Part shown: positions 56,145 to 64,000 of the stretch, one piece after another
Layout of the letters: each line of letters begins with the position of its first letter
Position numbering within the stretch: position 1 is the stretch's first letter
Assembly: GCA_016182845.1 (NCBI GenBank)
Contig: JACPFT010000023.1
Coordinates: forward strand, 1 to 64,000
Reading direction: 5' to 3'
Length of the DNA stretch: 64,000 bases
Origin: Gammaproteobacteria bacterium
Lineage (GTDB): Bacteria > Pseudomonadota > Gammaproteobacteria > Enterobacterales > Permianibacteraceae
Made by a program: the position numbers and the translations under genes
The notes under the pieces: generated by a model
Seen by the model: the letters and a program-made list of their open reading frames with translations, nothing else
Databases searched by the model: none
Told to the model about the DNA's origin: nothing

Positions 56145-57857
56145 ATGCCACTCAGCATCAAACCCGCGCTGCCCCTGGCCCTGCTCGCCGCCGCACTAGC
56201 CGGCGTCGGCCTGACCAGTCTGCGCCCCAAATCCGACGAAGGCGCTCAACTCGAAGCCCTTCAGCTCGCCCGCCTGGGCGAGACCAGCCGCCGGACCCAA
56301 GACTCCGTCCAGCGCTATCTCCTGGGCCTCAACCAGAACGCCGAGGCCCTGGGCAGCCCCATCAGCGACGAGCGCCTAGGGCTACAGGCCGGCATCGGCC
56401 GCCATCTGGGCCTGAGCGCCCTGGCCTACCACGACCGGAGCAGCAACAGCCTGCACCTCCCCAATGCCCCCAGCCGCAGCGCCGAGAGCCTGGGTTTCGG
56501 CGAGCTCGTCAAGGCCAGCTATGCGCAAGGCAAGTCCCTGGTTTTCGGCGGCGAATTCCGCGGCAGCCCCGCCCTGCTCTTCGCCCAGCCCCTGGAACGC
56601 GGCGGCCAGGTCGTCGGCCTCCTGCTGGGCGCCCGCGTCCTCGACCAGCCCCTGGTCGAGGACTGGTCGGCGACCTTAAGCCTGCCGGTCAGCCTGAACC
56701 TGAACGGCCAGCGCATCGAGACCGCCGGCAGCGGCAACGAACTGACCGCCCCCCTGAGCCTGGACGGCGGCCCGGCCCTCACGCTCGGCCTGCGCTGGCA
56801 GGCTCCTTCCAGCACCAGCGCCGGCGACTGGGCCATCGCCGTCACCGCCCTGCTGCTGGGCGCCGCCGGCCTGGGGCTGGGCCTGTTAAGCCTGCGCGGC
56901 CAACTGGCCCGGGAACAAGCCCTGGCCGCCAGCGCCGCCGCCCTGAACAACCCGGCACAACGCGATGCCGCCCTGACCGCCCTGGCTGCCGCCACCGCCA
57001 CCGATCCCCTGGGCCAGATCGCGGGACAGGTGCACCAGGCCTTCAACAGTGTGCAGGCCGAGACCGAACAGGCACAGCGCCGTGGCGCCGAACTGGAACA
57101 AGAGCTGGAGCGGCTCAAGAAGCAGCTGGCCGCCGCCAGCCGGGCCCGCGACGAGGCCCTGCGCGCACCGCGCACCAAGAGCGAATTCCTGTCGCGCATG
57201 GGTGACGAGATCACCACGCCCATGCACAGCATGAGCAGCATGCTGGAGCTCTTGCGCCAGTACGAGCTGCCGGGCGAACCCCGCGAGCTCATCAACATCG
57301 CCAGCCGCTCCACCCATACCCTGGTGGAAAACCTCAACAATATCCTGGACTTCTCCAAGCTCGACGCGGGCATGCTCAAGCTCAGGCCCGAGCATTTCCC
57401 GGTGCAGAAGCTGGTCAACGAGGTGGTGGCCCAGCTCAAGCCCCATGCCCAGGACAAGGGCCTGCGCCTGGAATTCAACATCAACGAGGGCGTGCCCGAG
57501 CATGTCGTCGGCGATCCCCTGCGCATCCAGCAGATCCTGTCCAACCTGGTGGGCAATGCCGTGCGCTTCACCAAGGACGGCGAAGTGGCGGTCTACGTGG
57601 ACATCCTGCAGCCGGCGGAGACCCGCTACCTGCGTTTCTCGGTGGTGGATACCGGCGTCGGTATCCCCAAGGACGCCCAAGCCGGCCTGTTCGACTCCCT
57701 GGACCAGAGCAGCAAGCTCACCAACGCCAGCTTCGCCGGGCGCCTGCGCCTTATCGTCGCTCGAGAACTGACCGCCCTGATGGGCGGGGAAATCGGCGTC
57801 AGCAGCGAACCGGGCAAGGGCAGCCGCTTCTGGTTCACGGTCAAGCAGGACGCCTAG
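56145..57857 (+). CDS. degenerate hybrid-type histidine kinase (pseudokinase)
   Basis: A 570-residue membrane protein: TM1 ~8-25, a ~190-residue periplasmic sensor, TM2 ~230-250, a coiled coil ~300-340, then dimerisation and ATPase domains. The phospho-acceptor His is replaced by Asp354 (FLSRMGDEITTPMHSM, where the family has HEIRTP). The N-box (NLVGNAVRFT) and DTGVGIPKD are intact, but the G2 glycine box (GGTGLGL) is degraded to FAGRLRL (530-536). It probably binds nucleotide poorly and cannot autophosphorylate, so it may act as an allosteric partner. The reading frame is undamaged and the rest well conserved, so it does not look like simple decay. Confidence 0.83.
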   Translation: MPLSIKPALPLALLAAALAGVGLTSLRPKSDEGAQLEALQLARLGETSRRTQDSVQRYLLGLNQNAEALGSPISDERLGLQAGIGRHLGLSALAYHDRSSNSLHLPNAPSRSAESLGFGELVKASYAQGKSLVFGGEFRGSPALLFAQPLERGGQVVGLLLGARVLDQPLVEDWSATLSLPVSLNLNGQRIETAGSGNELTAPLSLDGGPALTLGLRWQAPSSTSAGDWAIAVTALLLGAAGLGLGLLSLRGQLAREQALAASAAALNNPAQRDAALTALAAATATDPLGQIAGQVHQAFNSVQAETEQAQRRGAELEQELERLKKQLAAASRARDEALRAPRTKSEFLSRMGDEITTPMHSMSSMLELLRQYELPGEPRELINIASRSTHTLVENLNNILDFSKLDAGMLKLRPEHFPVQKLVNEVVAQLKPHAQDKGLRLEFNINEGVPEHVVGDPLRIQQILSNLVGNAVRFTKDGEVAVYVDILQPAETRYLRFSVVDTGVGIPKDAQAGLFDSLDQSSKLTNASFAGRLRLIVARELTALMGGEIGVSSEPGKGSRFWFTVKQDA

Positions 57858-57868
57858 AAGGTGATTGT

Positions 57869-57963
57869 GTAGCCTGGATGGAGACGCAGCCGGAATCCGG
57901 GGTCACCGCAGCCGCATGCAAGACCCCGGATTCCGGTCCTTCGGACCTGCATCCGGGCTACGG
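57869..57963. repeat. interspersed palindromic repeat, GTAGCCTGGAT family
   Basis: It opens GTAGCCTGGATGGAG and closes CATCCGGGCTACGG, with a perfect inner 15-base inverted repeat (CCGGAATCCGGGGTC). It separates the pseudokinase from the convergent response regulator and may terminate transcription both ways. Confidence 0.75.
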
Positions 57964-57966
57964 TTC

Positions 57967-58013
57967 CTGAGTAGGAGTTCGCAGAACTCCATATCGAAGG
58001 ATGGACGGTTTGC
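57967..58013. repeat. degraded copy of the CCTGAG...TCGAAG...GGACGG repeat
   Basis: CTGAGTAGGAGTTCGCAGAA followed by CTCCATATCGAAGGATGGACGG shares its TCGAAGRATGGACGG end with the copy at 63887. The inner GGAGTTCGCAGAACTCC is palindromic. Confidence 0.6.
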
Positions 58014-58016
58014 GGC

Positions 58017-58382
58017 TCAGCCCAGCAGCTCCGCCACCGCCAGCCTCAACTCCGCCAGGGGCACCGGCTTGGTGAACACCCGATCGGCGCCCATCCCCTC
58101 GGCGAATTTCAGACAATCTTCCGGATCCAGGCGGCCGCCGCCGGTGAAGGCGATCAGGCGCACATCCGGCTTGAGCTCGCGGGTTCGGCGGATCAGTTCC
58201 AGGCCTTCGGTATTGGGCATGAGGATATCGGTGATGATGAGCTCGGCGGGCTGCTGACGGAACAGGCGCAGGGCCACGTCGCCGTCGTCGGCCTCCAGGA
58301 CCTGGTGACCATCGCGGCGCATGAGCTCGGCGAGCAGCCTTCGCAACTGCGCGTCGTCGTCGACCACCATGATCAAGGCCAT
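58017..58382 (-). CDS. single-domain response regulator
   Basis: 121 residues from the ATG at 58382. A receiver domain only: acidic pocket MVVDDDAQL, phospho-Asp in LIITDILMPNTEG, switch Thr in IAFTGGG, Lys in VFTKPVPL. No output domain. It is convergent with the degenerate kinase gene next door. The pair may interact, but separate strands and the lost His make a classical phosphorelay unlikely. Confidence 0.9.
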   Translation of the reverse strand: MALIMVVDDDAQLRRLLAELMRRDGHQVLEADDGDVALRLFRQQPAELIITDILMPNTEGLELIRRTRELKPDVRLIAFTGGGRLDPEDCLKFAEGMGADRVFTKPVPLAELRLAVAELLG

Positions 58383-58678
58383 TCCACTCTCCGATCGTAA
58401 GGCCGGCCCCATCCGCTTGGCCGGTCACCGCATCCCATAGTCGCAGACCGCCCTGGCGGCGGACTTGGCGGAAGTTTACCCGAACCCTGGCTAAAAATCC
58501 GCCACCCAGAGCACAGCCGCGAACGCCCGTGCATATAACCATTCCAGCTTTGACAGCGCGGTCCACACTCCCTACCCTTTGCGCCTCGTCGCAGCCCCCG
58601 TGGGCTGAGGCCCCCTGTGAAAGGTGCTCCATGGTGGCCTGTGTGGATAATTCCGTTACCCGATTTCGGCGCCTGAAA
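58383..58678. other. intergenic, no gene recognised
   Basis: Nearly 300 bases between the divergent response regulator and btuB units. It should carry the response regulator promoter at its left end. Short frames here have no family resemblance. Confidence 0.4.
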
Positions 58679-58746
58679 CCCTGATACGGCGTTGCCGCTC
58701 CTTGCCATAGCCCTGCTATGGCTCGTCGCGGCGCCTTGTCTCAGGG
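58679..58746. repeat. structured palindromic element upstream of the riboswitch
   Basis: A nested hairpin: CCCTGA/TCAGGG at the ends, GCCGC/GCGGC inside, and GCCATAG-CCCTG-CTATGGC at the tip (58704-58722). It precedes the cobalamin riboswitch by about 40 bases. It may be an interspersed repeat or a small structured RNA. Confidence 0.6.
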
Positions 58747-58783
58747 CTTCATGCATCCGAACTCAAGTTAACGAATTACCCAT

Positions 58784-58956
58784 ACAGGCCACTCGTGCCA
58801 GGAGTGAAACGGGAAGTCGGTCAGCACGCGAGCGCGCACACGCTCGCCCGGGCATGAAGCTTCATGCCCAGCCCAAGCCGACACTGCCCCCGCAACGGTG
58901 AGTCCAACAAGGCATCGCTAGCAATGCCTCCGTGGACGAGTCCGGAGACCGGCCTT
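58784..58956 (+). promoter_or_regulatory. cobalamin (adenosylcobalamin) riboswitch
   Basis: The conserved core is visible: GAAACGGGAAGTCGGT (58806-58821), the CGACACTGCCCCCGCAACGG segment, and a B12 box AGTCCGGAGACCGGCCT (58939-58955). GGCC at the start pairs with GGCC at the end. It lies in the leader of the btuB gene 50 bases downstream; binding of cobalamin should lower expression. Confidence 0.95.
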
Positions 58957-59006
58957 TCATGAATATCAGCCAATGAGGCGCGGGTGAGCGTCCTTGAGGA
59001 GTCATC

Positions 59007-61007
59007 ATGTCCCGTCTATCCCTCGCCGTCCTGGCGGCCCTGTCCTTTTCCTTAGCCGCGCATGCCGGCGAGCAGCCCGAAACCCTGACCGTGATCGGCA
59101 GCCGCCTGCCGGCCGGCCTGGCCGGCGCTAACCTCACCGTCTTGACCGCCGCCGACTGGCAGTGCCTGCCGGTCGTCGATCTGGCCGGCGTCCTGGCCCG
59201 CCAGGCCGGCATCAGCCTGTCCTCGCTCTACGGCAATGGCGCCCAGACCACGGTGGATCTGCGCGGCTACGGCGTCACCGCCGGCCAGAACACGCTCTTC
59301 CTCTTGAACGGCCGGCGCCTGTCGGACCTGGACCTGTCCGCCACCGATCTGGCGGCCCTGCCCCTGGCGCGCATCCAGCGCATCGAGATCCTGCGCGGCG
59401 CCGGCGGCGTGCTCTATGGCGACGGCGCCAGCGCCGGCGTCATCAATATCATCACCGAGCAGGGCCTGGAGCCGGGCACCAGCGGCGCCGTGCAGATCGA
59501 GGCCGGTAGCCACGACCGCAACAGCCTCACGGCCCAGGGCCGCTGGGCCGGCGAGGACGGCGTGCTCGCCCTGTCCGGGCAGCGCCTGCGCCAGGGCGGC
59601 TACCGCGACAACAGTGCCCTCACGGAAACGAGCGGCAGCGCCGAGCTGCAACGCCAGACCGGCAGCGGCCGCTGGCTCTTCCGCCTGGAAGGCGACGAGC
59701 AGGAACAGGAACTGCCCGGCGTGCGCAAGGTCAAGCCGGGCCTGGACCAGCTGCGCGATGACCGGCGCGGCAGCGCCACGCCCAACGACTTCGCCGACAA
59801 GCGCGCCACCGCCGCCACCGTCGGCTACAGCGCCGAACTCAGCACGACCCTGGACTTCCTCGCCGACGCCAACCTGCGCCGCAAGGACCAGGAGGCCTTC
59901 TACGACGACTACGACTTCGGCGGCGCCTATGCCCGCCATGTGCAGGCCGAACTGGACTACAAGGCCTTCACCCCGCGCCTGGCCTGGAACCTGGACGGCA
60001 GCCGCCACGACCTTGGCCTGGACCTGTCCCGCGCCGATTACGACAGCGAGCGCGCCCAGCGCGCCGACACCCCGCCCGTGCACCGCCTCGCCGCCAGCCG
60101 CGAGGCCGCCGCCCTCTACGGCCTGTCCCGCTTCGAGCTAGCCGGCGGCGAACTGAGCCTGGGGGCACGCTGGCAGCGCGTCGAGCTGGAAGCCCGCGAC
60201 CGCCTGGATCCCACGGCGCCCGGCAGCGACTTCGAGAGCCAGGCCGCGCCGCTGTCCGACGATGAGCATGCCACGAGCTGGCAGCTGGGCTGGCAGCAGG
60301 CCCTGGCCGGCGGCTGGAGCTACTACGTCCAGGCCAACCGCAGCCTGCGCTTCGCCACCATCGACGAGCTGTTCCAGCTGGGCACGGACTTCTCCCAGGA
60401 ATTCAGCCGGCTGAAAGCCCAGACCGCCCGTCACCTGGAGACCGGCCTGCGCTACGAGGGCGAGGCCCTGAGCGCCAGCGCCAGCGTCTATGCCCAGCGC
60501 CTGGAAAACGAGATCCATTTCAACCCGGTGGAATTCCGCAACCAGAACCTGGATCCGACGGCGCGCCGCGGCCTGGAACTGGAAGCCCGTTGGCAGCTCG
60601 CCGAGGAACTCGCCCTGCGCGGCAACTACGGCTACCGCCAGGCCCGCTTCCGGGCCGGCGCCTTCGACGGCAATGATGTACCCCTGGTGCCCAAGACCGC
60701 AGCCCTGCTCGGTTTCGACTGGAACCTCGCCGCCGACTGGAGCCTGGCCGCCGACGGCCGCTACGAGAGCCGGCGCCGTTTCGACAACGACGAGGCCAAT
60801 GACTTCGGCCGCCAGATCCCGGGCCGTACCCTGGTGGACCTGCGCCTGGCCTACCGCCCCGGCGACTGGGACTTCAGCCTGAGCGTCAACAATGCCACCG
60901 GGCGAAAGGTCTACGACTACGGCGTGCGCAGCCTGTTCAGCGAGGCCTATAACGCCTACCCGCTGCCGGAACGGGAATGGCTGGTACAGGCAGGACGGCG
61001 CTTCTGA
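59007..61007 (+). CDS. btuB: vitamin B12 TonB-dependent receptor BtuB
   Basis: A 666-residue outer-membrane receptor with a GAGGAG ribosome site. Signal peptide MSRLSLAVLAALSFSLAAHA, then a TonB-box-like ETLTVIGSRL. The plug domain includes RIQRIEILRGAGGVLYGDGA and AGVINIITE, followed by a 22-strand barrel ending VQAGRRF with C-terminal Phe. The upstream cobalamin riboswitch makes the ligand assignment firm. It is followed after 98 bases by a two-component system on the same strand, probably a separate unit. Confidence 0.93.
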   Translation: MSRLSLAVLAALSFSLAAHAGEQPETLTVIGSRLPAGLAGANLTVLTAADWQCLPVVDLAGVLARQAGISLSSLYGNGAQTTVDLRGYGVTAGQNTLFLLNGRRLSDLDLSATDLAALPLARIQRIEILRGAGGVLYGDGASAGVINIITEQGLEPGTSGAVQIEAGSHDRNSLTAQGRWAGEDGVLALSGQRLRQGGYRDNSALTETSGSAELQRQTGSGRWLFRLEGDEQEQELPGVRKVKPGLDQLRDDRRGSATPNDFADKRATAATVGYSAELSTTLDFLADANLRRKDQEAFYDDYDFGGAYARHVQAELDYKAFTPRLAWNLDGSRHDLGLDLSRADYDSERAQRADTPPVHRLAASREAAALYGLSRFELAGGELSLGARWQRVELEARDRLDPTAPGSDFESQAAPLSDDEHATSWQLGWQQALAGGWSYYVQANRSLRFATIDELFQLGTDFSQEFSRLKAQTARHLETGLRYEGEALSASASVYAQRLENEIHFNPVEFRNQNLDPTARRGLELEARWQLAEELALRGNYGYRQARFRAGAFDGNDVPLVPKTAALLGFDWNLAADWSLAADGRYESRRRFDNDEANDFGRQIPGRTLVDLRLAYRPGDWDFSLSVNNATGRKVYDYGVRSLFSEAYNAYPLPEREWLVQAGRRF

Positions 61008-61105
61008 GCCGACTTTGTGAAAACACCGTGCAAGTGCGCACTGCCCCCTGGCATCCGCTCCGGCCTCGTTCATAATGGCCGGAGCACCCTCTCGACACCT
61101 CGCCC

Positions 61106-62656
61106 ATGCCCCTCTTCGCCCGGCTCAGTCTACGCAGCACCCTGGCCCTGGCTCTCGCCCTGATGGGCGTCAGCCTGGTCCTGCTGCTCTATACCCTGAC
61201 CCGGCTGAATTTCGAGCGGGGTTTCATCGCTTATCTCGACGAGGCCCAGCGCCTGCAGGTGGTGGATTTCCGCGACCGCCTGGCGGCGCGCTATGGTGAT
61301 GAACAGGCCTTCGCCCGGCTGCTCTGGGACGCTCGGCTGTGGCACGAGGAAGTGCGCCGGGTGTTCGCCGGCGTGCCGGGACCGGAGGCTCAGGACGGCC
61401 CGCCGGAGGGCGAGGCTCCCCTGGGCCTGGGACCGCCGCGCCGTGGCGAGGGACGCCGGCCCGGTCCAAACGGCTCCCGAATCCAGGGTCCCCGGGCCCA
61501 ACGCCCGCCGCCGGGCGCGGCGCGGGTTCCCGTGGTCCTGCTGGATGCCGAGCGGCGCATCGTCTACGGCCCGGAACTGCCGCTCGCCGAGCTGGAGCTA
61601 CTGCCCCTCAACGATGCTCAAGGTCGAGCCCTGGGCTATGTGGGGCGCATGCCCGTGCAACGCGTCTCCAGCCAGGCCGATGCCCTGTTCCTGGAAGCCC
61701 AGGAGCGCATGCTCTTGATCGGCCTGGGCGTGTCCATCCTGCTGGCCCTGGGCCTGGCCTGGCCATTATCCCGGGTCCTGCTCGCGCCCCTGCGGCGCAT
61801 CGCCGATGCGGTGAGCCGGCTGATGGCGCGGGATTTCGCGGTGCGCCTGCCCGAGGACACACCGGACGAACTGGGACGCCTGGCCGGCGACGTGAACCGC
61901 CTGGCCCTGGCCCTGGCGGAACACAGCGAGTCCCAGCGCCAATGGCTCACCGACCTGGCCCACGAGCTGCGCACGCCCCTGGCGGTCATGCAGGCCGAGC
62001 TGGAGGCCCTGGAGGCGGGGATCCAGGAATTCGGACCGGGCATCCAGCGGGGCCTGCGCGCCCAGACCGAACGCTTGAGCCACTTGGTCGACGACGTGCG
62101 CGAGCTCCTGGCCACGGATCGCGCGGCCCTGCGCTACGAGTTCCGCCCCCTGGATCTGAAGACCCTCGTGGAGGACGAGCTGGAGGGCCTGAGCACGAGC
62201 TTCGCGCGGGCCGGCCTCGCCCTGGACTTCGTCGCCGACGCCGCCCCGCCCGGTTTTCGCGGCGACGCCCGGCGCCTGGCGCAGCTGGTGCAAAACCTGG
62301 CCCAGAACAGCCTGCGCTACACCGATGCGCCCGGCCGGGTCAGGGTCGCCCTGATGACGCGGGGGGAGCTGCGCCTGGTCTGGGAGGACTCGGCGCCGGG
62401 CGTGCCGGCGACCGCCCTGCCCCATTTGTTCGAGCGCTTCTACCGCGCCGATGCCAGCCGGGCCCGCGCCACCGGCGGCAGTGGCCTAGGACTCGCCATC
62501 GTCGCCAACATCGCCGCCGCCCACGAGGCGGCAATCCGCGCCGAGGCCAGCCCCCTGGGCGGCCTGCGCCTGGTATTCACCTTTAAGGAAGCTCTGAAAA
62601 GGTCAGAGCTTCCGCCGGCCAAGGATGGCCGGCCCGCAAATCGATCACGCAAGTGA
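61106..62656 (+). CDS. baeS: BaeS-like sensor histidine kinase
   Basis: A 516-residue kinase. TM1 ~12-32, periplasmic region ~33-200, TM2 ~203-225, HAMP, then H-box with His286 (LTDLAHELRTPLAVMQ), N-box NLAQNSLRYTD, and G2 box GGSGLGLAIVANIAAAH. The periplasmic domain carries a Pro/Gly/Arg-rich, low-complexity insert at residues ~91-140. The last ~25 codons, rich in Lys/Arg, run past the usual end of the domain. It pairs with the regulator 101 bases downstream. Confidence 0.88.
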   Translation: MPLFARLSLRSTLALALALMGVSLVLLLYTLTRLNFERGFIAYLDEAQRLQVVDFRDRLAARYGDEQAFARLLWDARLWHEEVRRVFAGVPGPEAQDGPPEGEAPLGLGPPRRGEGRRPGPNGSRIQGPRAQRPPPGAARVPVVLLDAERRIVYGPELPLAELELLPLNDAQGRALGYVGRMPVQRVSSQADALFLEAQERMLLIGLGVSILLALGLAWPLSRVLLAPLRRIADAVSRLMARDFAVRLPEDTPDELGRLAGDVNRLALALAEHSESQRQWLTDLAHELRTPLAVMQAELEALEAGIQEFGPGIQRGLRAQTERLSHLVDDVRELLATDRAALRYEFRPLDLKTLVEDELEGLSTSFARAGLALDFVADAAPPGFRGDARRLAQLVQNLAQNSLRYTDAPGRVRVALMTRGELRLVWEDSAPGVPATALPHLFERFYRADASRARATGGSGLGLAIVANIAAAHEAAIRAEASPLGGLRLVFTFKEALKRSELPPAKDGRPANRSRK

Positions 62657-62701
62657 TTGATTTGTCGTGAGCAAAGTACGGACATGCGCCGGACTTTGCG
62701 T

Positions 62702-62732
62702 TCTGAATAAGCTCAGGATGGACTTATTCAGA
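62702..62732 (+). repeat. hairpin between baeS and baeR
   Basis: TCTGAATAAG/CTTATTCAGA, a perfect 10-base stem with an 11-base loop, just ahead of the baeR ribosome site. No U-tract follows, so it is not a typical terminator; it could limit baeR translation or mRNA decay. Confidence 0.7.
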
Positions 62733-62757
62733 GGTTAGTTAATGGAGTCAAACACGC

Positions 62758-63426
62758 GTGAGCGCAAAGATTCTTATCGTCGAGGACGAGGCCAGGCTCG
62801 CCGAGCTCTTGGCGGAATTCCTGGTCCAGGCCGGCTACGAGGCTCATGTGCTCGCCGACGGCGCCCTAGTCTGCGACTGGGTGCGCAGCCACGGACCCGA
62901 TGCCATCATCCTCGACCTGATGCTGCCCGGCCTGGACGGCATGAGCGTCTGCCGCGCCCTGCGCCAGTTCTCCGATGTGCCCATCCTCATGGCCACGGCC
63001 CGGGTCGAGGAGATCGACCGCCTGCTGGGCCTGGAACTGGGCGCCGACGACTATATCTGCAAACCCTATAGCCTGCGCGAGGTGGTGGCCCGGGTGAAGG
63101 CCCAGCTGCGCCGGCGCCAGCCGGGAGCTAGCGCCAGCGCCCTGCTCAGCTTCGAGGACAGCAAGCTGCGCGCCTGCCTCAAAGGCCAGGTCCTGGAGCT
63201 CTCGGCGGTGGAATACCAGCTCTTGCGCATCCTGGCCGCCGAACCGGGGCGCATTTACTCCCGCGACCGGCTCATGGACCGGATCTACCCGGACAACCGG
63301 GTGGTCGCCGACCGCACCATCGACAGCCATATCAAGAAGCTGCGCCGCAGGCTGGAGCAGGCCGCGCCCGAACTGGAGCTGATCCACTCGGTCTACGGCG
63401 TCGGCTACAAATACGAGCTTCCTTGA
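62758..63426 (+). CDS. baeR: OmpR/PhoB-type response regulator, BaeR-like
   Basis: 222 residues from a GTG at 62758 (GGAG ten bases upstream). Receiver domain with ILIVEDEARL, phospho-Asp in IILDLMLPGLDG, MATAR, and Lys in YICKPY. Winged-helix DNA-binding domain with SAVEYQLLRILAAEPGRI, RTIDSHIKKLRRRLE and VYGVGYKYEL. In E. coli BaeR activates envelope-stress genes such as spy and mdt efflux genes; a Spy-like gene follows here. Confidence 0.91.
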   Translation: MSAKILIVEDEARLAELLAEFLVQAGYEAHVLADGALVCDWVRSHGPDAIILDLMLPGLDGMSVCRALRQFSDVPILMATARVEEIDRLLGLELGADDYICKPYSLREVVARVKAQLRRRQPGASASALLSFEDSKLRACLKGQVLELSAVEYQLLRILAAEPGRIYSRDRLMDRIYPDNRVVADRTIDSHIKKLRRRLEQAAPELELIHSVYGVGYKYELP

Positions 63427-63495
63427 TTGCTACACATTTGCTGCACGCCGTCGCTCTAGAGTCTCCCCCAAGCACACTGCGTTTTGGAGACCGCC

Positions 63496-63873
63496 ATGAT
63501 GTTCCCCTTGAGCCTGCTCGCCCTCTATCTCGGCGCCAGCTTCGCCGTGCACGCCGAGGGCATGCGCCCGCCCGAACCGGACTGGCATAGCCTGGGGCTA
63601 GCCCTGAGCCTGAGTACCGAACAACTCACCGATTTCGAGGTCATCATGCACAGCCAGCACGAGAAGCGCATGGCCCTGCAGCGGGAAGCGCGCGAGGCGC
63701 AGCGCCCGGCCATGGAGGCCTTGCGAGAAGAGACGCGCAGCCGCCTGTCCGGCGTCCTGACGCCCGACCAGCTGGCCCGCTTCGAGGTCATCCTGGCCTT
63801 CCACCGGCCGCCGCGCCCGGAGGACCGGGAGGGGGAGATGCCGCCGGCAGACAATACGCCGCCGGTTAAGTAG
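63496..63873 (+). CDS. Spy/CpxP-like periplasmic chaperone
   Basis: 125 residues from the ATG at 63496, with a signal peptide (MMFPLSLLALYLGASFAVHA). The mature part is a helical, highly charged domain with two LTxxQ-like motifs (LSTEQLTDF and LTPDQLARF), the mark of the Spy/CpxP family, and a Pro-rich tail. It follows a baeSR pair by about 70 bases, which matches the known BaeR-spy regulation in enterobacteria. Zinc or RcnB-like variants are alternative relatives. Confidence 0.75.
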   Translation: MMFPLSLLALYLGASFAVHAEGMRPPEPDWHSLGLALSLSTEQLTDFEVIMHSQHEKRMALQREAREAQRPAMEALREETRSRLSGVLTPDQLARFEVILAFHRPPRPEDREGEMPPADNTPPVK

Positions 63874-63886
63874 TTGCTCGGAAACC

Positions 63887-63946
63887 AAGTCCGTTCGTCC
63901 TGAGTAGCCGCCGAATGGCGGCGTATCGAAGAATGGACGGTTTCTC
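63887..63946. repeat. interspersed repeat, CCTGAG...TCGAAG...GGACGG family
   Basis: CCGTTCGTCCTGAGTA, an inner GCCGCC-GAAT-GGCGGC hairpin, then TATCGAAGAATGGACGG. It is related to the repeats at 37557 and 57967 and closes the spy-like transcription unit. Confidence 0.7.
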
Positions 63947-64000
63947 CTGGTGAGGAGAAGCAGAGCGCAGCGCCCGGCGGGAATCCAGTTTGGCCCCCTT

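Noticed and set aside
58017-58382. Cognate two-component pair formed with the kinase at 56145
   Set aside because: The genes are convergent with a repeat between them and the kinase lacks its phospho-His; interaction is left as a possibility only.
59052-60083. 343-codon open frame opposite btuB
   Set aside because: Antisense shadow of a gene confirmed by its riboswitch.
1-64000. tRNA, rRNA or phage genes
   Set aside because: None recognised on either strand by reading; a covariance-model scan would be decisive.

Overview
The window looks like a chromosomal segment of a free-living Gammaproteobacterium; the genus cannot be fixed by reading alone. The indications are an OpgB homologue, a RutE-type nitroreductase, a BaeSR/Spy-like stress module, a cobalamin-riboswitch btuB and a complete type II secretion operon. 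Most of the window is one large cell-surface glycan locus, read almost entirely on the minus strand.

Left edge (1-1426): an ISL3-type element, of which only the first 26 transposase codons are inside the window, abuts a Tn5/IS50-like element whose transposase it truncates. 1475-15543: an opgB phosphoglycerol transferase, four separate glycosyltransferases, two stand-alone sulfotransferases, a 1028-residue sulfotransferase/coiled-coil/glycosyltransferase fusion with a ten-G tract next to its start codon, two decayed IS remnants, and wzt, the ATPase of a polysaccharide ABC exporter. 15719-17338: a monocistronic secreted surface (S-layer-like) protein with its own promoter and terminator. 17598-27935: a type II secretion operon transcribed gspE-F-G-H-I-J-K-L-M-C-D. 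It lies between wzt and its partner permease wzm (27947-28759) and follows wzm by 11 bases. 28756-32121: rfbBACD (dTDP-L-rhamnose), with every junction an ATGA overlap that runs on into wzm.

32325-35809 (+): a fused ATP sulfurylase/APS kinase, which makes PAPS, coupled to a sulfate-type permease. With three sulfotransferase domains in the same locus, this suggests a sulfated surface polysaccharide. 35924-41550 (-): pgi, wecC, wecB and manC supply further sugar nucleotides (UDP-ManNAcA, GDP-mannose).

41734-64000 holds more housekeeping-like genes: a FecA-like TonB receptor, peroxiredoxin, hemP under a perfect Fur box, a RutE-like nitroreductase, pirin, an RND efflux pair, a chemotaxis receptor, a membrane M28 peptidase, ketopantoate reductase, a degenerate histidine kinase lacking its phospho-histidine, a single-domain response regulator, btuB behind a cobalamin riboswitch, and baeS-baeR-spy.

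Base composition shifts inside rfbD near 29,155 (hand count about 56% G+C to the left, about 68% to the right). The left 28 kb therefore looks like an exchanged serotype-type island. The main hypothesis is an integrated surface-coat locus: a dedicated type II secretion system exports a surface protein, an ABC exporter delivers a sulfated rhamnose-containing glycan to which the protein may attach, and a phase-variable sulfotransferase/coiled-coil 'ruler' may cap and size that glycan.
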